In this document: piece by piece, positions 54,501-64,000 of the stretch
Layout of the letters: each line of letters begins with the position of its first letter
How positions within the stretch are numbered: the first letter of the stretch is position 1
Origin: Metridium senile
Taxonomy: Eukaryota > Cnidaria > Anthozoa > Actiniaria > Metridiidae
Assembly: GCA_949775045.1 (NCBI GenBank)
Contig: OX459098.1
Location: 16,167,207-16,231,206, forward strand
DNA length: 64,000 nt
Direction: 5' to 3'
The notes under the pieces: generated by a model
Seen by the model: only the letters and a program-made list of their open reading frames with translations
The model's database searches: none
Told to the model about the DNA's origin: nothing
Program-made: the position numbers and the translations under genes

Positions 54501-57500
54501 ACGTCTCGTCTTTATTTGCTTTTCTCTCTCGAACTTCGGTAAGTTTTCTTGCAAAGTCACTGAGTCCACAGAGAAGCGTGGTTTATACTCTGATAAACCA
54601 CGGTTTTTTAACCAATCATAGCGTGTGTTAGAATGTATCTATGTTATAATTCTATATATATTCTCTATGTATTATTTCTACATATAATTTCTAAGTATTT
54701 TTGTTCCTAGAATTCTGTCATCCTTGTAAATAAGTTAATTCAGATATTCAATCATTGATCCGAGCACATTTTTAGCTATTTAGTTATTTGCTAGGGCAAG
54801 TACCTGCTGTAATTTTCTATTTGTAAATTGTAATCTCTTGCAAATTCTTGGTGCAATAAAAACATTGTTGTTGTTGTTGTTTGTTGGTAGATAACCCATT
54901 TGTTAATTTTAATTTTTTTTTTTTTTAGGGAAGCCGTGATAACATGAGTGTTATTATTGTATCTTTACCTGGATCTCCCAAAGTTTCTGAAGAAGCCATT
55001 AAAAACGTAAGTATCTTGAAAGTCTCTTTGTGGTGAATGTATTCAAGCTGATCTGTCTGGCCCACAAGAACGGCCTTGGTTCTCAAAGTACAATGGTCCT
55101 TTTCGCATTTCTTGCATGTTGATCAAGCTCAGCCTCGATGGCGTGTAATATATTCTTTAGAATTCAACAACAGCTCACGATAATTTAAGGAATGCACACA
55201 TTATCAAAGAATTGAAACACTTCAAAATTACACAGGCTGTAGTCAAATTCTAAAGAATATATAACATGCTATCGAGGCTGAGGTTGATCAACAAGAACTG
55301 TGAAATAGTATATGTATTGTACAGAATATTTTGATTGATATTGGGGACCAAATTGGGGACCACTACCAGACTTTAGCTGAATATTGTTAACCATGAAGTT
55401 TGTTTTTCAAAAGTGAACAGACTAAAGTTGTTTATCAAAACCCAATCCCCAAAAAATCATTGTTGGTCGGCCTTCACAATGTACAAGCATTGCAGACCTC
55501 AAACCTCCAGATTTCAAACCTCAGTGTTGCAGAGGGGAAAAGGCTAAAACATACTCTCAAAAGGGCATCAAAATTTCCCATTGTGTTCCAAGGTATTTTT
55601 TCCAATGGTTGTAGCTTGGAAAGACTTGTGTTTCTCTAGTTATAGTCTTAGCATAAGTTGCTCTCCCATAAGAGAGTTCACAACCAAAGAAAGTGCATCA
55701 TTCACATTGAAAAGAGGTTTAATGATGTGAATAATCTTGTTATTCACAGGAAGAAAAAGTTGAAGCTGAGTTAGAGAAAAAACTTGAAGGTATAATACTA
55801 CACTTGTCATCACAATACCAACTCTTGTAAACACTACTCTCGCCTATATAATTATTATTCCTACATACATGTATATATTAACAATTTCATATCGTGTCCA
55901 TTCCAGCCCTGATCGAACAAGAAAATGATCTAACACATGTTGATGTAGGCTATGCAATGTCAAGCCTGTCAACAGATGACATTGAAGGCCTGCCTCCTGG
56001 AGGAGGGATTGAATCAAAGTAAGCAAATTTAAGAAACCTTGAAGAAGTATTTCATCAGTTTCCAAATATTGATTAAAATTGTGTTTTAATGATTTTGATC
56101 TTCATGGTAAACTAAGCTGTAATCTTCACTTTTTGGGACTGTATAAACATATTTATTCGCACATGGTTTTCATACACGAAGTAACTCTTGGTACCAGGAC
56201 CGCTCTTACAAATTATGCAAATCAATAAATTAACATAAATTAAGCAAATTACAAAGGAATCATTTTAAATCAGTTCGGAACAAAGCCATTGCATTAGAAC
56301 AGCCTGACAATTCTTTGCTTTGATCTTCATGGTAAACTAAGCTGTAATCTTCACTTTTTGGGACTGTATAAACATATTTATTCGCACATGGTTTTCATAC
56401 ACGAAGTAACTCTTGGTACCAGGACCGCTCTTACAAATTATGCAAATCAATAAATTAACATAAATTAAGCAAATTACAAAGGAATCATTGCACCTTAAAT
56501 CAGTTCGGAACAAAGCCATTGCATTAGAACAGCCTGACAATTCTTTGCTTTGATTCAAGGGACTGGTTGTTTTTTGGTTGTAAAAGTAAAACATTATTTA
56601 AGGGCTCGTAATCATAATCTTAATTATGTGGGGGGGGGGGGGGGGGGGGGGTCATGTGGGGGAATTTGCTCTTAAGAATAATATAGCCAGCCAATCTACC
56701 AAATAATAAACAACCTAACCCCCACATACATCATTATTCGCCTTTTCCATATTGAGCAAGGGACTGGGTATGAGTGTGAAAAACTAATTTAACTATGGTT
56801 CCCGAAAAATATCCCCATCTCATGGGAGAGTAACCAAATATAAGCTTATTCTGCAGACAGACCAAGTTTCAGAACTTTTGGCTAATTAGAAAAAAAAGTA
56901 TGGGCATCCAAACTTATCCAAAATTACAAAGAAATGTATGGTGTCCTTCCAAAACGTCTTTCCAAACCATACATTCTTTGTATTTTCCAAAAAAATTAAA
57001 ATACCATGATCTTGTTACAATTTGCACAAACTTGTCCAAACTGTTAATTCTTACTAATTTGTATAATTTGTGGTTTATTTTTGAATTAGATTAATTTTGA
57101 GAAACTTGGTTCCAGTCCTTTGCTTGATATGGAAAAGACTAATTGAGGGTGGCCATACTCATAATCTTGGTTATGTGGGGGGTCATGTTTAAGGAGCAAT
57201 ATAGCCGGACAACCTCCTCAACAACAAACAACCTACTACAACAAACAGATCATACTGGGGATCATTTTAAATTGTTTCTTTTGTTACAGGGCCTCTGTTA
57301 TCCAAGACATTCTTGATAAACTTCTTAAAAAGAAGGCCAAGGAAAAGGGTTCAAGTGAAGAGGTACACAATATAAATTTAAGAATAACAGTATCAGAACT
57401 AAAATGTATACAATAACTCAATTTTTACTGGGCCCACAGTAAGTGGCTAACGCTGTTGTGGGTACCCTGCATTATTATTTATTTTCTTTGTGATGTAATT

Positions 57501-58458
57501 TTTGTTTTCTGTTATTGTATATTATTAAGGCGAAGCTAATAAATAAAATAACAAAATAATTTCTCCCATATCATATAAAATACAGCCAATCAGAATGCTT
57601 AAAAGCCATTGTATATTCAGTATACTCGTCACTTGCTTAAAAGCCGTTGTATATTCAGTATACTCGTCACTTGCTTAAAAGCCGTTGTATATTCAGTATA
57701 CTCATCACTTGCTTAAAAGCCGTTGTACATTCAGTATACTCGTCACTTGTATTTTCTTTTTAGGTTTGTGTGTATACTAGATAATACAAGTGACTCGTGG
57801 GATATTCCACAGTATGCCACTCAAAACCATTGTATAACTATATATCACTTGTTGTAGTGTTAATCTCTAATTCAGCAGCACTGTTTCTGTGTGGTGTAGG
57901 AAGTGATGGTTGGGTTATAAACCAATGTCTCATTTTGCTCTTTGTTGGGTTTTCCCTTTTTCTACTTTTTTGTTCTCCTGCTAAACTCACTGCCAATAAG
58001 GGGAGACATGTTTGCAAACTATCTGTTTATATTCGTAAGAAATCACTGATCAGCAGTGATGAAATAAAGGGTGTTTTAGCTATATTAGGTAGACTACAAT
58101 CTTTGTCAAAAGTAGTTGCCACAATGTTAGTATTTTATCTTGTAGTGACTACTTTATTTATTTGGAGTACAAAAAATTACCCCCTTCCCCCATATCAATG
58201 TTGGTGTGAAATGATAGTGCATTGATAGGTCAACCACACAAGAACCAAACAATAACTCCCTCCTCAACGTTTTTAAGGGTGTTGGGGGAGAAGCAGAATT
58301 TCAGCAGTGTTAGAATGATTTTATCACAGTACAGCCAACACTTTTGTCAAATTGTATCTACAAATGCAGAAAGATCTCTTCCATAATTGATATTAGTATT
58401 GATATTTACCTAATAATCTATCCTTTCCTCCTAGTCTCCCAAGATGGATACTGACTGA
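48511..58458 (+). CDS. Metal-dependent protein phosphatase PPM1A/PPM1B type (PP2C), 6 exons
   Basis: Exons are 48511-49353, 54929-55006, 55750-55789, 55907-56018, 57290-57362 and 58435-58458, joining in frame to 389 residues; human PPM1A has 382. The enzyme removes phosphate from Ser/Thr using two Mn/Mg ions. Metal ligands are at the expected places: E37-D38 in VEMEDAHT, D60-G61 in VFDGHAGA, D242 in ACDGVWDVM and D285 in GSRDNMSVI. R33 for phosphate binding is present. Other PP2C motifs are SGSTAVT, NCGDSRG, INGALAVSRALGDFEYK and PEPEV. Exon 1 holds most of the catalytic domain; exons 3-6 encode the helical C-terminal PP2C_C domain, including DDIEGLPPGGGIESK. The MGAFLDKPK start is typical for the subfamily and keeps a myristoylatable Gly2. 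The last metal ligand is separated from the rest by a 5.6 kb intron. The gene may predate the vertebrate PPM1A/PPM1B split. Confidence 0.96.
50655..51075. repeat. Dispersed repeat with (AAT)n, PP2C intron 1
   Basis: (AAT)n then TATAGC...TGCTTTACAAAA, followed by TTTTTGAAGGAGGATAACTG and CCAAAGAGAGGCAGCAGCAAC. Read on the minus strand it gives VAAASLWNTDDLRNIKQLSS, which vaguely resembles an RT tail. I treat it as a repeat rather than a gene. Confidence 0.55.
51790..52700. repeat. ~140-150 bp tandem repeat, about six diverged copies, PP2C intron 1
   Basis: Recurring words are AACTATCAGAT, ACAAAATAAAAACATTATCA, GAACAATAATTCTTATATTC, ACATAGATGAACAGATACTC and TACAGACAAGACAAATACAT, plus CAGACAGACAGACA runs. 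AACTATCAGAT-like marks fall near 51839, 51979, 52108, 52256, 52400 and 52541. Confidence 0.85.
52965..53290. repeat. ~80 bp tandem repeat, four copies, PP2C intron 1
   Basis: Each copy carries TTTCAAATCATTCTCAAATT-, CCTTTTCTTCAAAAATTA- and AATCAAAATATGTCATC-like words. Starts are near 52993, 53076, 53152 and 53234. Confidence 0.8.
53408..53583. mobile_element. Giant hairpin element, 176 bp, PP2C intron 1
   Basis: ATAACTAAGGCACAGCCGTGG and the inverted right end pair along almost the whole length, through GTTTATACTCTGATAACTGC and GGACAGTTGAAAACAC. The centre reads AGCACGAGCTGAAAGCGAGT then GCT. A partial copy (GTGGTTTATACTCTGATAAA) is at about 54579-54598. Confidence 0.85.
55118..55293. mobile_element. 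Foldback element (GCCTCGATAG family), copy 2, PP2C intron 2
   Basis: TTGATCAAGCTCAGCCTCGA at the left and TCGAGGCTGAGGTTGATCAA at the right. It shares GTGTAATATATTCTTTA arms and the AGCTCAC..AATTTAAGGAA centre with the 36083 element. Confidence 0.7.
56097..56553. repeat. 225 bp tandem duplication, PP2C intron 4
   Basis: Two nearly identical copies, 56097-56321 and 56322-56553, start GATCTTCATGGTAAACTAAG. The only obvious difference is a 6 bp insertion (GCACC-type) near 56488. This is a recent local duplication. Confidence 0.92.
56600..57245. repeat. Pair of related segments around a poly-G run, PP2C intron 4
   Basis: TCATAATCTTAATTATGTGG (56612) then about 20 G, and TCATAATCTTGGTTATGTGG (57159), are each followed by GGTCATGT, AATATAGCC and an AACAACCTA stretch. 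A GGGACTGG/AAAGGACTGG pair lies beside them. Confidence 0.6.
57597..57749. repeat. 38 bp tandem repeat, four copies, PP2C intron 5
   Basis: Unit GCTTAAAAGCCGTTGTATAT plus TCAGTATACTCGTCACTT, with copies at 57597, 57635, 57673 and 57711. They differ by single bases. Confidence 0.93.
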
Positions 58459-58790
58459 GTTGAATCCATCATGAAGTAAGACAAACAGTTTGGTCTGTGT
58501 TATAATCAGAAGCATGATTAGTGTTTATATAGTACTCCTCTTTGATACAACGAATCAAGATATTACCAACTAGTTCTGGTCTAGACTGCTAATAACCTCT
58601 ACTTTCATCTGAAAATATAATATCAAAACTACTCTGAACAACATTCCTTGTATCATAAAAACATACTTACTGCAAGAAATTCTTGATTGATAACGATTGC
58701 TTACTACTTTCTTGCATTTCTTAAACAGTCAATATTATTAACATTGTCCACCTAGAAATACATTAATGAAGGAATGGAAAACGCGCGCGC
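58459..58790. other. PP2C 3' UTR and intergenic DNA
   Basis: No exon or repeat is recognised between the stop codon and the hairpin element at 58791. Confidence 0.45.
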
Positions 58791-58932
58791 GTGCTGTGTG
58801 CAGTTATAAAGCACGCGGGGTTGTCAGAACACGAGAGAAGTGTTAAGAGAAGCACGACGCAAAGCGGAGTGCTTCTCAACACTTCTCAAGTGTTCTGACA
58901 ATCCCCAAGTGCTTTATAACTGCATACAGCAC
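58791..58932. mobile_element. Giant hairpin element, 142 bp
   Basis: GTGCTGTGTGCAGTTATAAA pairs with TTTATAACTGCATACAGCAC, and the arms continue through GTCAGAACACGAGAGAAGTG. The centre AGCACGACGCAAAGCGGAGT then GCT closely resembles that of the 53408 element. Confidence 0.83.
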
Positions 58933-59973
58933 AGAAAGCAAGTTTTTTATTTCTTTTATAAAATACAAATTGATCAACATGCAAACGCGTGTAAAAAAAA
59001 AGCATAAAGCACGCGCCTCAACCAATCAAAATACGTGATTTCAAATAGTTATTTTATAACACTAAAATAATGTCATGTGAAACCACATAAGATCACCAAA
59101 ATGCACAATACTAGATTTCTTATTTTGTAAACAATCTTCACTGTTACTCATCATTTAGTTTGAAAAAAAAAAACCCTTGAAATTAGAGCTAGCTGAGGTA
59201 AACAAAGAATCACATGTCACTTGTTGTAGTGTTAATCTCTACTTTACGTGGACAATTACATTGACTGTATTTTAAGTCACAAGGAATGGTTCGAGTAGTT
59301 TTCATATGATATTTTATACACCTAGCAATGGCAAATGATTTGTTTCATGTGAAAACTCCAAGAAAAGAAATTCAAGTTTGGACTAGAGTCAGTCACTCAG
59401 GAATTTGAGCAGTAAAACAGTCCCTACTTTTACAACAAAACTGAGAAAAGAAGGGAGGTTTTTGTCAAGAGTAAATAAGGAGAGACATGATGTATGTCTT
59501 CCCACTAGTCTACAACTTCTCTTCTCATTCTTTCTCTGCCAACACTTTGCCCAATTGAACTTCACTCAGAGCTTTCAGGTAAAAATTAAAGGCTATTTTG
59601 CAGTCTTGGAGTGTATCCTCCTTTCCTAATATACCTCTTTACCTTCCTTGTTTGTTGTCCCATTTCAGATCACGTGATGCTACCCTTGGGAATTGTTTCT
59701 TTCACATGTTAATGTTATAACACGTTCATCATAAAAGAACTATTCTCAAGGGAATGACACGTGGTCTGACATGGGCAATTTGCATACGGAGGTAAAGAGG
59801 TCTATTGCCACTCATGTCTCCTATCTTGGTCAAAACTTCACTTGATATAAACTCAGCTATTTTCTTAGACCTTTGGATAAAGTTAGTGACTAATTTGCAG
59901 TGTGGTGTTATTCTTGGCTGTCTAGCCTCGCATACCTTGGCCTGCAGGCATTCTTGTGAAGGTTTAGGGGGAA
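58933..59973. other. Intergenic, nothing recognised
   Basis: No plausible exon. Short frames at 59405-59629 and 59805-60029 lack motifs. Confidence 0.45.
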
Positions 59974-60130
59974 AACAGGGTTTGGGATTCCTTTTTTACC
60001 TACATAACCGTGAGAAACATGGGGCTTAGCCAAGAAAGGGAAGTGTGGGAAAAAGCAGGGTTTGGGCTTCCTGTTTTATCTACATAACCGTGAGAAACAT
60101 GGGGTCTAGCCAAGAAAGGGGAGTCAGGGA
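59974..60130. repeat. ~80 bp tandem duplication
   Basis: CAGGGTTTGGGATTCC...CTACATAACCGTGAGAAACATGG...TAGCCAAGAAAGGG occurs twice in a row, with small differences. Confidence 0.85.
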
Positions 60131-60279
60131 GGGATAAGGAGAAGGGACTTAACTCTATATTTCCCACTACCTTCAGCTTCCTTTTTTGGTCAGTCTCAAT
60201 TCTTCCTCATTACAAACAGAAAACACAGGAACCCCAAACTCTGATACACTACACAAGAATGGCTGTTCATGTTTACCTG

Positions 60280-60485
60280 TAAAACCCCCATTGTGTTTCA
60301 ACATGAATGGGAGGCTAGTCAGTCAAAAATAATTGGCCGCCATATTTGGATTTGGTTTATAGACCAAATCGAAATTTGGGACCAATTTGAAAAACTATCG
60401 TTCTTGACTGGCTAGCCTCTCATACATGTGAAAAATCTACTGTGTTCCAACATGAACACGAGGCTAGTTGGTCGCCATATTTTGA
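60280..60485. repeat. Inverted and direct repeat cluster with GAGGCTAG words
   Basis: GGGAGGCTAGTCAGTCAAAA is inverted against TTGACTGGCTAGCCTCTC, and TGTTCCAACATGAACACGAGG resembles TGTTTCAACATGAATGGGAGG. It is probably a diverged foldback with a partial copy. Confidence 0.55.
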
Positions 60486-61031
60486 TTTGATCTATACTCG
60501 CTGTATTTGTAACCATAGCAACTAGGTGATTTTTCATGCATGTACAATTGCGCTAATTATCCTGTGCTGAGCAGGATGGTAATAATCTTTTTTTAGTTGT
60601 GATAATGATTAGATGTATGTACTTAACCATGTACTTAACCATGTAGCCTCCATTTATTGATTAAAAAAAAGAGAACCCCACTCAACTACTGTAGTGTTTC
60701 AATATTCTCTACTCAAGCATAATCAATAGGGTGTCTGGGATCGTTACTCGGGATGCATTCTTGTTTGATTACTATAAACTACCTCACTAAACAATCATGC
60801 CAAACTATAACCGATTTGAACTTGAATTTGTTTGATTTGAATAACAACAGCTAACCCCAAAACAGAATGCATTCTGGTTATTGTAAAAGTTGAGACTTGT
60901 ATATATATTAGGGTTGATGGTGATGATTGTGATTCAACCAGACAAGCTTCTGCTAAATTACAAGATAAAACTCTCCACTCGTGTGATATTTCTAAATAGC
61001 TAATTGTAAAGTAGAACGCCAAACATCTTGG

Positions 61032-61235
61032 AAGAGGGTCCTGAAGGGAGGGTCCGAATCCCATTTCCCAGTTTATATTTGGACCAAATCCCAGTCTAAA
61101 ATGCTCATGTTTTCAATACCATTTTCTGTTGTTGTTTTTTATTTGTAAATCCCAGTCCCAGTTCATCCAATCCCATTTTCCCAGTCAAAAATAAGGCCAA
61201 TCCCAGCTCCCATTTTACCCCTTCAGGACCCTCTT
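61032..61235. mobile_element. Foldback element, 204 bp
   Basis: The ends AAGAGGGTCCTGAAGGG and CCCTTCAGGACCCTCTT are inverted. AATCCCAGT-type words repeat through the interior. Confidence 0.75.
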
Positions 61236-61261
61236 TGTACAGGTCGCTGAAACCGAATCAA

Positions 61262-61460
61262 CCTTGACCAAGGATCAGCTATTTAAAGCTGCGATAAATA
61301 GGACACTTTAAGATAGACGAAAGTCACTCTATTCTCTGTAAATAAGAAGAGGTAAAACCTATGTGTATGTGATCAGATGTTGATGATACTTTGACCAAAA
61401 ATCAGCTATTTAAAGCTGCGATAAATAATTTTTTTTTAAGATAGACGAAAGTTATTCAGA
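61262..61460. repeat. Direct repeat, two copies ~127 bp apart
   Basis: TTGACCAAGGATCAGCTATT then TAAAGCTGCGATAAATA and AAGATAGACGAAAGT recur at about 61263 and 61390. Confidence 0.8.
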
Positions 61461-62028
61461 AATATCTAAAGTAATTGTGGAAATATGAAAAAATCGTTAT
61501 TTAAAATAGAGCGGACAGGGATATTTCAATGTTGTCCCTCTCTAATAGTTAATTAATACTTAACAGTGAAGACTTGTATTGCTTTGGTGTGTGGGCTCTT
61601 TTATAGTTTATAATATAATTATGTTTCAAATTAAAGAACAAATAAGGATAAGGATATATTTATATAATGATTAAAGTCTGTCTGAAGATCGCGTTAGCGT
61701 GAAACTCCGAGTTACAGCAAAAGTGATGTTTTGTCTTTAATCTATCTACAATCTATAACGCTCTACATATATAGAGCACTTTACCGTCAGAATAGACACA
61801 TCCAGATATATATATTTATATATATATAAATTACAATAATGACTGGTTACACGTCATTGCCACGTCGTCAGTTTCACTTCATAGATTAGGTAACGTCATT
61901 ACAGCTGAAAAGGGATCAATATATATAGTATATCAATATATAGACGAGATATTTGGACTTGGTTATCCAGGCAATCTCCGAATTCCTGCTTAGATAAAAT
62001 TTGTGTAAACAGCCTTGCTTCCGTTGAC

Positions 62029-62154
62029 ATGGAGAAAGCCTGTGGATGTGTTATGTTGCTTCTCATTAGTGTAGTGTCTGTAAATGGCGCTGCTTCAAAC
62101 AATGTTCAGCGAACGGTCACTAAAGCAAGATGCTACGCAAATTGTTTAACTGAG
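62029..62154 (+). CDS. First exon of a secreted, anosmin-1-like protein
   Basis: The ATG at 62029 opens 42 codons ending at a strong donor (GAG/GTAAGA at 62155). The product has a signal peptide (MLLLISVVSVNGAA, cleavage likely near residue 20-22), then QRTVTKARCYANCLTE. A short mature N-terminus with an ARCxxxCL motif is how anosmin-1 begins after its signal peptide, as I recall (QRARCASRCLSLQ). Anosmin-1 is an extracellular heparan-sulphate-binding protein with a cysteine-rich, a WAP and several fibronectin III domains. None of these lies in the window, since the next exon is beyond 64000 or unrecognised. Other secreted Cys-rich proteins are possible. Confidence 0.45.
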
Positions 62155-62603
62155 GTAAGAAAGAAACACTTGCTAATTTTATTTGTATTAATTTGAAACA
62201 ATACAAAGTAGTACACTAATATAATATATATTATAACAAAGTGCAAATGTACCAGCCACCATAAACTATCTTCACTTGTGTTTTTCCATTACTCATTTGT
62301 TTGTGTCATTCATATAGCATATTGTATCTTATTTCTTAGGGGATATTGCCAAGCAATTGGGGCTCTGCCCTGTGACTTTATCCCTGCCGACGTGGCAAAT
62401 TGATTAAAATAAAATAAATAAAACTGAATTATGTCATCGGCGTTCAAATTGAGCCTATTCAATGAATCCTCTTTATTTACGGTAAAGTTTAGATGTGAGA
62501 TTAATATGCAACGAAAAGTTATGAATTCGAAACTATTCAAATACTTTACAATGCCGGGGCGTTTGAAAAATAAATTTAATATTCGCCGACAAATAATAAA
62601 ACC
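62155..62603. other. Presumed intron 1 of the secreted-protein gene
   Basis: No exon or clear repeat recognised before the MITE at 62608. Confidence 0.4.
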
Positions 62604-62607
62604 TTAA

Positions 62608-62844
62608 GACCCGTTTACACTAGCAATTTTGTCGAGCGGCAAGAGTTGTGATTTCAATGGCGATTTTATCGCAGCTTTGTCGCCTCAATTTCGAATACGC
62701 TGGAATTTAGGAGACACAAAGTCGCAGCAAATTGCACTAAATTTCGAGCATGTTCAAAGTAGCTAGCGTTGACAAATCTGCGATAAAGTCGCCATTGAAA
62801 TCGTAGCTCTTGTCGCGCGACAAAATTGCTAGTGTAAACGGGAC
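62608..62844. mobile_element. TTAA-flanked MITE, 237 bp
   Basis: GACCCGTTTACACTAGCAAT at the left and ATTGCTAGTGTAAACGGGAC at the right are inverted. Inner arms hold TTTGTCG, GATTTCAATGGCGA and GATAAAGTCGCCATTGAAAT. TTAA flanks both ends (62604-62607 and 62845-62848). Confidence 0.82.
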
Positions 62845-63413
62845 TTAACATGCAAAGCAACTTTCGTTTTGACTGCAGGTCAGCCCATTTAACGTTATAT
62901 TATTAATACACCTTCGAAGTTTCTAGTTCCATTCTTTTCTTTTTTGTTTATTACAATTTGATTATTATAGATTTTGTTTATTTCAAATCCGTTTTAAACT
63001 CTGACTCTGTGTGTAGTCAGTGTCATCGAAAAAATATGTTTAGTTAAACAAAATACGTTTAGTTAAAAGTAATTTCAGTTTAGAAAATAAGTTTTTCTTT
63101 CTTTATAATTCTGTTTTAGTGACTTTTGTTGATGTCACTGCCACTTTTTAGCGTTCATCTGAAGCAGTTGTAAGTCTGTGCGCGCGCGCTTGCAAGGTTT
63201 TCTTTGGCGGGAAATTGCTTGCATTTTTCTTACAATATTATTTGATAACGTTCTGTTGTCGACAACTTTTAAAAAATGCAGTAAAATAAGGTTTTTATGT
63301 AGAGTACATGTACAGCTGGTTCAAAAAGGTTTGACGCGAAAAAATGTTACGAACATTTTGCTAAATTCAATTTTCGTCAAAACATTGATGTTAACAATTG
63401 TTAACAATAATAT

Positions 63414-63525
63414 GAATACTGGACACTGGACAGTGGACACTGGACACTGAACACTAGACACTGGACACTGGACACTGGACACTGAACACTGAACACTGAA
63501 CACTGGAAACTGGACACTGGACACT
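63414..63525. repeat. Heptamer minisatellite (GGACACT)n
   Basis: About 110 bp of GGACACT with GAACACT, TAGACAC and GGACAGT variants. Frames through it are by-products. Confidence 0.9.
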
Positions 63526-64000
63526 GCCCTATAAATCTCAGTTAAAGAAGTGTCGCCAAAATAGCTAAATATATGTAATGCAATCTCTTTTACCGATGCT
63601 ATATTGTTAACAAAATTTCAAATATACTTAGAAAAGTGTACAAGCAACATAAATAAGATATGTGTTTTAAAATACGTTATCGATCGAGGCTCTTTTGCCG
63701 GTTGCTAAAATACATGTATCCACGACACTTTCTATCAGTTAGCTTTATGCCAAGTCTAATCGTTGGAAATTAAAGACATTCAATCACATGTTGATCTTTA
63801 CAAAGGGTGAAAAACTGGTATTAATATTATTTTAAATTCTAAAAGCATGAAAACTTGGATAATATCATTTGGTAATATCCATGGGCTATATTATTAATAA
63901 GATTTATGTGTTTTTAATGATAAAATTAAAGATAACATTAAATGGGATATTTTTGATATAGGAATTCTATATATAAAGGTACAACTTGAGAATCATACGC
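63526..64000. other. Window end, nothing recognised
   Basis: AT-rich DNA, presumably intron of the secreted-protein gene. No exon visible. Confidence 0.4.

Noticed and set aside
57797..58225. 142-residue frame with hydrophobic segments in the last PP2C intron
   Set aside because: No family recognised and no splice logic with PP2C. Hydrophobicity is explained by T-rich intronic DNA.
63321..63524. Ser/Val/Gln/Cys-rich frame at the window end
   Set aside because: Translation of the GGACACT minisatellite.

Overview
The window is AT-rich eukaryotic (metazoan) nuclear DNA: genes are split by GT-AG introns, intergenic DNA is full of foldback and MITE-like elements, and the encoded proteins are animal housekeeping proteins. 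Repeat termini (TAGCCTGCG-type inverted repeats, and a dispersed block reading roughly GACGTTTCAAGCCGTAGCC) remind me of anthozoan cnidarians. That placement is an impression from memory, not a computed result.

Layout. 1-13105: tandem array of ~1.1 kb units, each the decayed 3' end of a CR1/L2-like non-LTR retrotransposon plus an (AAAT)n tract of 36-364 bp. Two unit types alternate. The first unit is split by a nearly intact 4.9 kb L1/Tx1-like LINE (720-5668). 13106-15282: an unrelated ~177 bp satellite abuts the array directly. 15283-18225: non-coding, with a foldback element and a 1.2 kb TTAA-flanked MITE. 18230-18477 (-): CEBPZOS-like small membrane protein, divergent from 18700-28632 (+): SLC30A6 (ZnT6), 15 coding exons, introns loaded with hairpin elements. 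30765-34311 (-): GLO1, 5 exons, divergent from 34420-35911 (+): UQCC3-like. 36751-37089 (-): C14orf119 family, divergent from 37415-39954 (+): GON7-like. 44366-44812 (+): unrecognised short ORF. 48511-58458 (+): PPM1A/B-type PP2C phosphatase, 6 exons. 62029-62154 (+): first exon of a secreted protein resembling anosmin-1, running off the window.

The genes form three consecutive head-to-head pairs with short shared spacers (222, 108 and 325 bp between start codons). They serve separate housekeeping tasks: Golgi zinc loading, methylglyoxal detoxification, complex III assembly, tRNA t6A modification and signal dephosphorylation. I see no common pathway.

The most unusual content is the mobile DNA. 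It includes a family of inverted-repeat elements with TASCCTGCG termini and 8-9 bp target duplications that shrinks to 39 and 59 bp, four TTAA-flanked MITEs, a nested insertion whose empty site is preserved in the opposite arm of its host, and a MITE whose empty site survives in a neighbouring duplicated segment.
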